From NCBI GenBank assembly GCA_963807865.1, contig CAWEDK010000013.1, positions 62,001-126,000 of the forward strand: DNA of 64,000 bases, written 5' to 3'. Each line of letters opens with the position of its first letter. The stretch's first letter is position 1. A program made the position numbers and the translations under genes. Positions 55,823 to 64,000 of this stretch are shown here, piece after piece. The notes below the pieces were generated by a model, which worked only from the letters and a program-made list of their open reading frames with translations, ran no database searches and was not told where the DNA came from. The stretch is from VAZQ01 sp963807865. GTDB taxonomy: Bacteria; Pseudomonadota; Alphaproteobacteria; Rhizobiales; Xanthobacteraceae.

Positions 55823-56944
55823 TCAAGTCCGCGCCGCCCCGTCCGACGGGATCGCGATGCATTTGTCCGCCTTCATGCGAAGGAAGATCGGGTCGCCGGT
55901 CGGCGTGCGCAGCGACGGGTGGGCCTTCGCCAAAAGCACCACGTCCGCGACCCGAACATGAAAGTCGAGGTAGTCGCCGAGGAAGTCCTTGGCCGCGACC
56001 GTTCCCTTGCAGACCGTTTCGCTGTCGCTTGCGGCCGGTAGCGCCTCCGACAGCTCAACGTCTTCCGGGCGCACCGAGACGATCACCGGCGCATCCTTGG
56101 CAACACCGTTCCCCGCATGGGCGGCAAGATCGCCCAGCGCCGACCGCACGACGCAGCGCCCGTTGTCGCCGTCGAGTGCCGTCACAGTGCCGCCGATGAA
56201 ATTGGTGGTGCCGACGAAGTCCGCGACGAACTGGTTCTTCGGCTGTTCGTAGATCTCGCGCGGCGTGCCGACCTGGACGACACGGCCCTCGTTCATGACG
56301 GCGATCTCGTGCGACAGGGCGAGCGCCTCGCTCTGGTCGTGGGTGACATAGACCGTGGTCAGGCTCAGTTCGCGCTGCAGTCGCTTGAGCTCGGTGCGCA
56401 TGTGGCTCGCGCAGCTTGGCATCGAGGTTCGACAGCGGCTCGTCGAGCAGAAGGAGCTGCGGCTCCATCACCAGCGCGCGCGCCAGCGCGAGGCGCTGCT
56501 GCTGGCCGCCGGACAGCTTGGTGGCGTCGCGGTCGGCCAGGTGGTCGAGCTGCGACCGCGCCGAGCACCCGCATCACCTTGTCGCGGATGTCGCGCTGCG
56601 TTGAGCTTGCGCACCTCCAGCGGGAAGGCGACGTTCTGGAACACGTTCATGTGCGGCCAGATCGCGTAGGACTGGAACACCATGCCGAAGTTGCGCTTGT
56701 TGGGCGGCACGAAGACGCCGCGGCCGGACGAATAAACGACCCGCCCGCCGACCTCGATCTCGCCGGACGTCGGCCGCTCCAGCCCGGCGATCGAGCGCAG
56801 CGTCGTGGTCTTGCCGCAGCCCGAGGGTCCGAGCAGCGTGAACAGCTTGCCTTCCGGCACCTCGAACGAGACGTCCTGCGCGGCTTTGACCGGCTCGCCG
56901 CGCTCGTTGGCGTATTCGGTGAACAGAGCCCTGACACTCAGCAT
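55823..56944 (-). pseudogene. ABC ATPase of the FbpC/PotA type, frameshifted
   Basis: About 370 residues once rejoined. Walker A GPSGCGKTTTLRSIAGL, FQSYAIWPHMNVFQNVAFPL, then RDIRDKVMRVLGAV, QLDHLADRDATKLSGGQQQR (signature), LLLLDEPLSNLDAKLRE, TTVYVTHDQSEALALS. The C-terminal TOBE-like domain contains GTTNFIGGTVTALDG and VIVSVRPEDVEL. Extra single bases near 56607, 56545 and 56415 (for example AACGCAGCGC and GTCGCAGCTC in the gene's sense) break the frame. Its ATG follows the Bug gene stop with no gap (TGAATG), so it is translated with it. FbpC/PotA relatives import iron, polyamines or phosphonates. Confidence 0.8.
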
Positions 56945-57926
56945 TCATTCCGCCTTGACGTTCGCGGCCTTGACGATGGGCCACCATTTCTCGATCTCGG
57001 CCTTCTGCAGTGCGCCGAGCGCTTCCGGCGTGCGCATGATCGGCCGCCGGCATGTCGAGGCCCATGTCGACGGTGACGCGCCGCTGGATCGTCGGATCGG
57101 CGAGCGCCGCATTGGCGGCGGCGTTGAGACGGTCGATCGCCTCTTTCGGCGTGCCCTTGGGGGCATAGAACGCGTTCCACACCGACACATAGAGGCCCGG
57201 CAGCCCGGCTTCGTCCACCGTCGGAATATCGGGCGCGCCGGCGATGCGCTCCTTGGTCGTGACCGCATAGGCGCGGATCTGGTTGTTGCGGATCAGCGGC
57301 AGGAAGCTGCCCGAGGCGGTGCACATCATGTTGATCTGGCCGGCTAGCAGGTCCTGCATCGCCGGTGTGCCGCCGCGATAGGGCACGAGCTGCCAGCGCA
57401 CGCCCATCATGTCCTGCATGGACAGGCCGCACAGATGCTGCACCGTGCCGGCGCCGACCGTGCCCTGCGAGACCTTGCCGGGATTGGCCTTGATCCAGTC
57501 CACCAACTCCTTGAGGTTCTTGGCCGGGACGTCGTTGCTGGTGACCAGGATGAACGGGTAGGTCGGCATCAGCGCAATCGGCTCGAAGTCTTTCACCACG
57601 TCGTACTGCAGCGTCTGGGCCGCGGCGTTGAACACATGCGTCTCGGCATTGCCGAGCAGGATGGTGTAGCCGTCCGGCGCCGCGCGCGCGACCCGGCCGG
57701 CGCCGATGCTGCCGCCGGCGCCGCCGACATTTTCGACGATCACGGGCTGGCCGAGCGCAGTCTTCATGTGCTCGGCCACCAGGCGTGCGAGACCGTCGGT
57801 CACGCCGCCCGCCGGATACGGCACGATCATGTTGATCGGGCGCGTCGGATAGGTCTGCGCAGCGGCCGGAGCGGCCGTCGCTCCGGTTGCGAGTGCTATC
57901 GCCAGAAGCAGTCTGGTCAGCATCAC
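56945..57926 (-). CDS. Bug-family periplasmic receptor within an ABC operon, one frameshift
   Basis: About 327 residues. Signal peptide MLTRLLLAIALATGATAAPA; then RPINMIVPYPAGGVTDGLAR, IVENVGGAGGSIGAGRVA, APDGYTILLGNAETH, GTPKEAIDRLN. A single extra G near 57050 separates GLDMP from RPIMRTPEALGALQKAEIE and the true end VKAANVKAE. Its stop touches the ATG of the FbpC-like ATPase, and the ABC permease ends 39 bp upstream. A Bug receptor in this location is unusual and hints that it feeds an ABC importer, or that the pair is accidental. Confidence 0.88.
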
Positions 57927-57965
57927 GTCCTCCCAAGGATCACAATCTTGTCGCCTGCTCTTCGG

Positions 57966-59736
57966 CTAGGCTTCCGCAACTCCGAACCGCTTGCCGGCAA
58001 GCTGCGCCAGTAGCACCAGCACGAACAGTGCGACGATCAGCATCACGCCGAGCGCCGAGAGTTCGACATATTGGCCATTTTGCCACAGTTCCCAGATCAT
58101 GATCGAGACCACTTCGGTCCCGGGCGAATACAGCAGGATCGAGCTCGACAGCTCGCGGATCGACACGATCATCACATAGATGAAGCCCGCGAGCAGCCCC
58201 GGCTTGAGCAGCGGCAGAACGACGCGGCGGAACGTCAGTCCCCAGCCGGCACCGCTCATGGCGGCGGATTCCTCGAGCTCCTTGTGGATCTGCAGCATCG
58301 AGGCCGAAGCTGTAGCGCATGCCGTAAGGCAGGAAACGCGTCACGTAGGCGATCAGCATGATCCAGAGCGTGCCGTAGACGCCGATATCGAGCGTCAGAT
58401 AGCAGACCATGATGGCGAGCCCGAGCACCATGCCGGGAAAGACCAGCGGCAGCGACGCCAGATTGTCGAGCAGCCAGCGCCCCGGCAGCCTGGTCCGGAT
58501 GACGATCCAGGCAACGACCGCGGCAACCAGCATGATGATGGTCGCGCTGGCGGTCGCCAGCACCAGGCTGTTCCAGACCGTCTGAACGAACTGCGGCGTG
58601 TCCAGCACCGTGCGGTAGGCGTCGAGGCTGACGCGCGAGAGCGCCGCCCATGAGGGCGCGCTGTAGAATTTCTGCAGCGAAGTCCAGACCAGGATGCAGA
58701 ACGGCAGCAGCACGATCACGACGAAGTAGACGACGAACAGCGCCGCCGTGACGTAGCGCCAGCCGCCGAGGTCGATGGTGCGGGGGCGGAAGCCCTTGCC
58801 GGTCACGGTCGCGAAACGCGCACCATGGCGCGAGAGCCGCGCCTGGGCATAGATGCCGAACGACGTCAGGAGCAGCAGCGTCACCGCGTAGGCGGCGGCA
58901 AGTCCGATCCGGCTCGGATACTGGTGGATCGCCTCGTAGATCGACGACGTATAGACGTGGATACCCACCGGCAGACCGAGCAGCGCCGGCACCTCGAACA
59001 ATTCGATCGAGCGCACGAACAGGATCAGCATTGCGCCGAACGCGGCCGGCCAGGCAAGCTTCAGCGTGATGCGGCGGGCGACTTGCGGCACCGAAGCGCC
59101 ACTCATCATCGCGGATTCCTCGAGCGCCGGGTCCATCGCGCGGAACGCCGCCGTCATCAGCAGGAACGCCATCGGCGAGTAGTGCAGGCCGTCGACGAAG
59201 ATCATGCCCGCCATGCTGTAGATGTTCACGAACACCGTATCGGTGGCGAACAGCGCCTGCAGCGCGAGATTGATCAGCCCGATCTTGGGGCTCGCGAGCA
59301 TGATCCACGACACCGTGAACAGGATGCCGGGAATGACCAGCGGGATGATGGCGAGCGCGAAGAACAAGGTCTTGCACGGCGTATTGGTGCGCTCGTTCAG
59401 GAATGCCAGCGTCGTGCCGACCACCAGCGCGAACGCCGCCGAGCCGGCCGAGAACTGCAACGAATTGAAGAACAACCGCGCGGTGTCGGCGCTGAAATAG
59501 GCGGCGCGGAAATTGTCGAGCGTGAATTGCGCCGGCGCGGCGGCGGTCTGCGGCGTGAGCACGCTTTGCCACAGCAGGAATACGAGCGGCACCAGCGCCA
59601 GCCAGATCACCAGCGCGACCGGCGCGCCGATCATGAGCCATTTGAAATCGAGCCGTGCGTTCGCGGCCGACACGGCGGCAACGCGACCGGCCGCACCGGT
59701 CACCGGCGCAATCCTGCATTGGCGCACGCCACGCAC
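57966..59736 (-). CDS. ABC permease with two fused permease units (FbpB-like), one frameshift
   Basis: About 590 residues, two six-helix halves as in FbpB. EAA-type coupling loops: ALEESAMMSGASVPQVARRI in half one, and LEESAAMSGAGWGLTFRRVV in half two. Half two is reached after a frame change near 58300, cured by removing one G (YSF then ASMLQIHKE). Start taken as GTG 59736, because an ATG a few bases upstream is in another frame. Downstream are the Bug receptor and ATPase, and upstream the EutA-like gene. Confidence 0.82.
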
Positions 59737-59773
59737 TCATTTTGCGATGTTAGAAAGGCTCGCGCCGCAACGT

Positions 59774-59874
59774 CCCCTCCCCCCTTGAGGGGGAGGGTTA
59801 GGGAGGGGGGTAACAACACGCACCGATGCTTGCAGCCACCCCCCTCCCCACCCCTCCCCCTCAAGGGGGGAGGG
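59774..59874. repeat. Large imperfect inverted repeat, poly-C/poly-G arms
   Basis: Arms 59774-59811 (CCCCTCCCCCCTTGAGGGGG then AGGGTTAGGGAGGGGGGT) and 59838-59874 are near complements. I recall C/G-rich inverted repeats like this between genes in Bradyrhizobium-type genomes. It lies between the permease start and the EutA-like stop. Confidence 0.7.
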
Positions 59875-59921
59875 AGCCGACCGAGTCCGTGGCTCGGTCG
59901 GCAACCAAATCGCGTAAGAAC

Positions 59922-61694
59922 TCAATCATGGTCGTGGCGATGGCCGCGATCATGCGGATGGGGATGATGATGATCGTGGTGATGCCCATGGTGATGAGCA
60001 TGGTCATGATGATGGTGATGACCATGCCCATGATCGTGATGATGGTCGCCATGGTCGTGATGATGGATGCGCTGCGCCGGGCGGCCGCTGCGCGGGTCTT
60101 CGCTGAACAGCAATGACTTGATCGTCACCGGCACGGTGTAGGACGGCATGCGGATGCGGCCGAGATCGATATAGTCGAAGTCGCGCAGCACCACGCCGTC
60201 GATGGCGAGGATTTCGCTTTCGACCAGCAGCTCTTCGCGCAGGATCGCGCCGAGCGTCTGCGCGATGTCGCCATCGAGCATGACGTAGACCGGCAGCTTC
60301 CGCTCGATCGTGGTGGCGAGCCCGCGCCGGATGCCTTCGGCGAAGGCCGAGATGCGCTCATAGGATGGCGCGCCCAGCCAGCGCAGCGCGAGCGCCACCT
60401 CCCTCTCGCCTTCCACCAAGTCGAAGGCGGTGAAATGCGCGCGGATCGCCTTGGCGAGCGCAGCGGGGTCGATCACCTCGCCGCACTCGTAGGCCGGCTG
60501 CAGCACCTGCAGATTGCGGCGCGGCAGCAGTTCTCCGGGCTTGGAGATGTAGCTGGTATTGCCGGAGAGCTGTACGCTGTACTCTGAAGCGCCAAGCGCG
60601 GTGGCGCGGATACACTCGCCGGCAGGCAACAGCGGCCACGGCAGCGCGCCGCTGTCGAGACGCTTGCGGATCGCCCACCCCAGCCGCCGCCCCATGTCGC
60701 CGAAATCGCGGTCTTCGCGGCCATAGACGTACTCGCCGACGCCGCCCGAGAACATCACGCCGTCGATGCGGCCGAGATCCGCTATGGGGTCGGTCAGATA
60801 GAGATGCTCGACCGCATGCGGCAGCGGGCGCACGGTCAGCGCCGCCACCAGCGCGTCGGCCATAGTCTCGGCGACCTGATCGAGTTGCGAGGCGCTCACC
60901 GCATCGCCGCGGCTCCATGCGAAGCCCGCCTGCCGTGCATGGTAGCGGCCCGCCGGGTCGAGCCGCACGATGCGGCTATTGTCGTCGACCACCTGCAATC
61001 GCCCGCCGATGTGAACGGCAGCGGTCGCGGTGACGTTGCCCTTTTCCAGCACGGCGAGCTTGGTGGTGCCGCCGCCGATGTCGATGTTGAGGATGCGTCT
61101 ATCCTCGTCGTGCGAGACCCGTGCCGCGCCGGAGCCATAGGCCGCCAGCATCGACTCCATATGGTGGCCGGCGGTCGCGGTGACGAAGTCGCCGCGCTGC
61201 TCGGCCAAGAGCCCGGCGATCGCCTCGGCATTCTCGCGCCGCAGCGCTTCGCCGGTGAGGATGACGACGCCGGTATCGATATCCTGCGCCTTGATACCGG
61301 CGGCCGTGTACGCCCGATCGATGATGGCGGCGAGCGCGCCGTCGTCGATGCGCTCGTCGCTCTGGTAGGGCGTGAGCGCCACCGGCGATTGATAGAGCGT
61401 TTCCCGCGACACCACGTAGTAGCGGCTGGTCAGGTCCTCACCGTAGCGACGCAGATTGATGCGGGAGAAGATCACCTGCGTACCGGCGGACCCGATGTCG
61501 ATCCCGACGCTGGTCAGCGTCACATGGTCCTGGATCCAGATCGGGTTGTCTTCCAGACGCTCGTTCGGGTCGAACTCGAAATGGTCGTGGTCGTGATCGG
61601 CGTCGCCATCGTGCTCGTGCACGAAATCCCGGCCGAGCAGGTGGTCCGTGAGGGTGTGCTTGCCGCCCGGCTTCTTGTCGTCCGCATCGGCCAT
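59922..61694 (-). CDS. EutA-like reactivating factor with His-rich termini
   Basis: 590 residues. The core (~60-530) is the actin-like ATPase fold of EutA, which reactivates coenzyme-B12-dependent ethanolamine ammonia-lyase: SVGIDIGSAGTQVIFSRINL, GVVILTGEALRRENAEAIAG, phosphate-loop NIDIGGGTTKLAVLEKGNV, VMFSGGVGEYVYGRE. EutB/EutC are absent from the window. The N terminus (HEHDGDADHDHDHFEFD) and especially the C-terminal ~50 residues are extremely His/Asp-rich, suggesting metal (Zn, Ni or Co) binding. It is upstream of the FbpB-like permease on one strand and divergent from the ThDP enzyme. Confidence 0.85.
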   Translation of the reverse strand: MADADDKKPGGKHTLTDHLLGRDFVHEHDGDADHDHDHFEFDPNERLEDNPIWIQDHVTLTSVGIDIGSAGTQVIFSRINLRRYGEDLTSRYYVVSRETLYQSPVALTPYQSDERIDDGALAAIIDRAYTAAGIKAQDIDTGVVILTGEALRRENAEAIAGLLAEQRGDFVTATAGHHMESMLAAYGSGAARVSHDEDRRILNIDIGGGTTKLAVLEKGNVTATAAVHIGGRLQVVDDNSRIVRLDPAGRYHARQAGFAWSRGDAVSASQLDQVAETMADALVAALTVRPLPHAVEHLYLTDPIADLGRIDGVMFSGGVGEYVYGREDRDFGDMGRRLGWAIRKRLDSGALPWPLLPAGECIRATALGASEYSVQLSGNTSYISKPGELLPRRNLQVLQPAYECGEVIDPAALAKAIRAHFTAFDLVEGEREVALALRWLGAPSYERISAFAEGIRRGLATTIERKLPVYVMLDGDIAQTLGAILREELLVESEILAIDGVVLRDFDYIDLGRIRMPSYTVPVTIKSLLFSEDPRSGRPAQRIHHHDHGDHHHDHGHGHHHHHDHAHHHGHHHDHHHPHPHDRGHRHDHD

Positions 61695-61790
61695 CGACCC
61701 GCCGCTCCTCGATACCAGCCATAACTTCCCTTGCGATGGCGACTTATGCCATACCCTGCCCTATTCCGCACCCAGGCGAGGGAAGAGATC

Positions 61791-63509
61791 GTGACCCAGA
61801 AAGAACACCAGGACGGGATGGCGGCCGAGGCCTACATCTCGCGGCTCGGCGAGCGTGGCATCGAATACGTGTTTGCCAATGCCGGCACCGATTTTGCCCC
61901 GATCGTCGAGGCGCTGTCCCACCAGAAGGGCAACGGCAAGGTTCCGCGGTTCATGGTGGTTCCGCACGAGAACGTCGCCATGGCGATGGCGCACGGCTAC
62001 TACCGCATCGCCGGCAAGCCCGCGGCCGTCATGGTGCACGTCACGGTCGGCACCGCCAACACCCTCAACGGGGTGATCAATGCCTCCCGCGACAACATTC
62101 CGGTGCTGCTCGCCGCCGGGCGCACGCCGATCACCGAGACCGGCAGCATCGCGTCGCGCAATCGCCCGATCCACTGGGGCCAGGAAGTCGTTCGACCAGG
62201 GCGGCATGCTGCGCGAATACGTGAAATGGGACTACGAGCTGCGCGCCGGCCAGCCGGTCGGGGCGGTGGTCGACCGCGCGCTCGACATCGCGATGAGCGA
62301 GCCGCGCGGGCCGGTGTACCTGACACTGCCGCGCGAGGTCCTCAGCGGCCCGAGCGTTCACACGCGCCGCAACACGGTGCGTCCGCTCGGCTCGTTCGCG
62401 CCCGAACCCGCGCAGGCGGCGATCGAGGAGGCGACGCGGCTGATCGCCAAGGCCGAGTTCCCGCTCATCGTCACCTCGGCGGTCGGACGGGTCGCGGCGT
62501 GCGGTCGGCGAACTCGCCGCGCTGGCGGAGGAATTCGCGATCCCGGTGGTGCAGTCGGAAGCGCGCGACATGAACCTGCCGACCGATCATCCCATGCATC
62601 TCGGCCACAACGCCGGCGAGTTCCTGCCGAAGGCCGACGTGGTGATCGTGATCGACAGCGCCGGTGCCGTGGATGCCGCGCAACATCCAGCCGCGCAAGG
62701 ACGCCAAGGTCATCCATATCTCGGCCGATCCGCTCGAGACGCGCTATCCGTTCCGCGAGCTGGAGGCCGACCTCTACGTCGCCGGCTCATCGCTCGCCGC
62801 CATGTCGATGCTGCGCCGGTCGCTGGCCGACGCCATGAAGGGCAAGCAGTCCGCGATCGAAAGCCGGCGCAAGACGCTCGCCAAGACTGCGCGAGGAGGT
62901 GGTCGCCAAGCGCATGAAGTTCATCGACAGCGTCAAGGACCAGACGCCGATCCATCCGGCATGGCTCGCGGCCTGCATCAACCAGGTGAAGTCCGAGGAC
63001 GCCATCGTGATCAGCGAACTCGGCGCGCCGCTGGCGATGCTCGAACTCAACAAGCCGCTGAGCTACATGGGCAGCCTGCTGTCCGGCGGGCTCGGCTTCG
63101 GCATGGGCGCCGGGCTCGGCGCCAAGCTCGCGGCGCCCGAGCGCGAGGTGATCGTCACCGTCGGCGACGGCTCGTACATGTTCGGCAACCCGATCCCGTA
63201 TCACTTCGTCGGCGCGGGCCGAGAACCTGCCGACGCTTGACGGTGGTCGCCAACAACCAGACCTGGCTGGCGGTGCGGCAGTCCACCCTCGACGTGTTCC
63301 CGGACGGCCACGCCGCCAAGGCCAACATCATGCCGCTCACCGAGCTCAAGCCGTCGCCCGACTACGAGAAGGTGATCGAGAGTGCGGCGGCAAGGGCGAG
63401 AAGGTCGAGGGCGCGCAGAACCTGCTGCCCGCGTTGCGGCGCGGCATGGAGGCGGTGCGCGCCGGCACTCCGATGCCTGCTCAACGTGATGACGCAGGCG
63501 CGGCGGTAA
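61791..63509 (+). pseudogene. Thiamine-diphosphate-dependent enzyme, about eight frame changes
   Basis: About 570 residues when rejoined, from GTG 61791 (after GAGGGAAGAG). PYR domain: IEYVFANAGTDFAPIVEALS and catalytic-Glu block VPHENVAMAMAHGYYRIAG. Middle: VVQSEARDMNLPTDHPMHLG. ThDP domain: SYMGSLLSGGLGFGMGAGLG, VTVGDGSYMFGNPI, VVANNQTWLAVRQS. Single extra bases near 62190, 62492, 62668, 62888, 63222, 63232, 63388 and 63470 each explain a frame change. It is paralogous in architecture to the enzymes at 43804 and 48082. Functional if the insertions are errors. Confidence 0.75.
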
Positions 63510-63572
63510 CGACTACTATAGGTCAGAGTCGAATGTCGTGTTGAGTCGATGATCTACCGGCGGGCTCGGTCG

Positions 63573-63675
63573 GCTCCCTCTCCCATTGGGAGAGGGAGGG
63601 GTGAGGGGTAAAGGTCTGTCGCTCAGTTCGGTAACCCCCTCACCCCAACCCTCTCCCCAACTGGGGAGAGGGAGC
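63573..63675. repeat. Large inverted repeat (GAGGGA/TCCCTC type)
   Basis: Arm GCTCCCTCTCCCATTGGGAG (63573 onward) and arm CTGGGGAGAGGGAGC (ending 63675) pair, with inner GGGGTGAGGGG / CCCCTCACCCC. This is a different sequence family from the repeat at 59774. It lies between the ThDP gene and dapB. Confidence 0.7.
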
Positions 63676-63732
63676 GCACCGAGTTCGCGGCGCCGTCACC
63701 GACTTGCGCACGCAAAGCGGAGACAGAGACGA

Positions 63733-64000
63733 TGTCCGGGATGCGGCTGATCGTGGCGGGCGCCGGCGGGCGCATGGGGCGGACGCTGATCCAGGCGATC
63801 GCCGCCAACAAGGATGCGACGCTCGCGGGCGCGGTCGATGCGCCCGGCTCGGCGGCGATCGGACGCGACGCCGGCGAACTCGCCGGCCTCGGCCGCAATG
63901 GCGTGACCGTCAGCACCGACGTCGAGCCGCTGCTGGCCGATGCCGACGGGCTGCTCGACTTCACCATCCCGGCCGCGACCATCGCTTACGCCGAACTGGT
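63733..64000 (+). CDS. dapB: 4-hydroxy-tetrahydrodipicolinate reductase, N-terminal fragment (cut by window edge)
   Basis: First 89 codons from ATG 63733, with GGAGA upstream. The NAD(P)-binding motif LIVAGAGGRMGRTLIQAI and following GAVDAPGSAAIGRDAGELAG are the hallmark of DapB, which reduces HTPA to tetrahydrodipicolinate in lysine and peptidoglycan synthesis. Continues DFTIPAATIAYAEL at the edge. The change from catabolic to housekeeping content here suggests the end of the accessory region. Confidence 0.88.

Noticed and set aside
59826..60116. Rightward ORF rich in Met and Val antisense to the EutA-like tail
   Set aside because: It is the complement of the His/Asp codon run of the EutA-like gene. 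The low-complexity composition is forced by those codons, so it is not a real membrane peptide.
1..64000. Integrase, transposase, CRISPR or phage marks that would define a mobile island
   Set aside because: I saw none of these on either strand. The accessory character rests only on gene content.

Overview
The window is about 64 kb of GC-rich DNA. It looks like a soil alphaproteobacterium of the Bradyrhizobium/Rhodopseudomonas type. The reasons are the closest remembered relatives of the proteins (MddA-like methyltransferase, small coiled-coil and DUF1127 proteins, PF04392 receptors), the intergenic palindromes at 53.3, 59.8 and 63.6 kb, and the many Bug-type solute receptors. I saw no rRNA, tRNA, CRISPR array, integrase or transposase. 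These assignments come from reading the sequence; no database search was run.

Layout. 0-5.3 kb: amidase fragment, an ABC importer of the nitrate/sulfonate type with two paralogous receptors, and a RidA protein. 5.4-8.2 kb: small proteins and two candidate small RNAs. 8.2-13.8 kb: Bug receptors next to an amidohydrolase, an M20 amidohydrolase and a formamidase-like hydrolase. 13.9-27.2 kb: signalling and housekeeping genes (MASE1-PAS protein, PF04392 receptors, hybrid histidine kinase, LuxR-type regulator), a sulfur pair (O-acetylhomoserine sulfhydrylase and an MddA-like methanethiol methyltransferase), and an ArsR/SRPBCC/GyrI-like module with a tandem operator. 27.4-36.3 kb: a GntR-controlled aromatic module with an MhpB-like dioxygenase, a hydrolase, a dihydroxyphthalate-decarboxylase-like protein, Bug receptors and a cupin. 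36.3-38.0 kb: broken S15 hydrolase. 38.1-43.3 kb: a four-gene leftward operon around a protein resembling the copper enzyme thiocyanate dehydrogenase, with an unusual ABC/FtsX pair and a degenerate J-domain membrane protein. 43.8-54.6 kb: a leftward run of ThDP enzymes, Bug receptors, cupins and a class II aldolase. 54.8-63.5 kb: a Bug receptor, an ABC importer whose gene set contains a Bug receptor, a His-rich EutA-like protein and a broken ThDP enzyme. The right edge is the start of dapB.

The main theme is peripheral catabolism: small cassettes, each with a periplasmic receptor and one or two degradative enzymes. Eleven Bug receptors are present, but no TctA/TctB membrane subunits. The most novel-looking locus is the thiocyanate-dehydrogenase-like operon.

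Data quality. At least fifteen genes are interrupted by single-base frame changes, and most are repaired by deleting exactly one base. This may be a sequencing or assembly artefact rather than gene decay. Genes with several breaks are listed as pseudogenes, and genes with one or two breaks as CDS with the break described.
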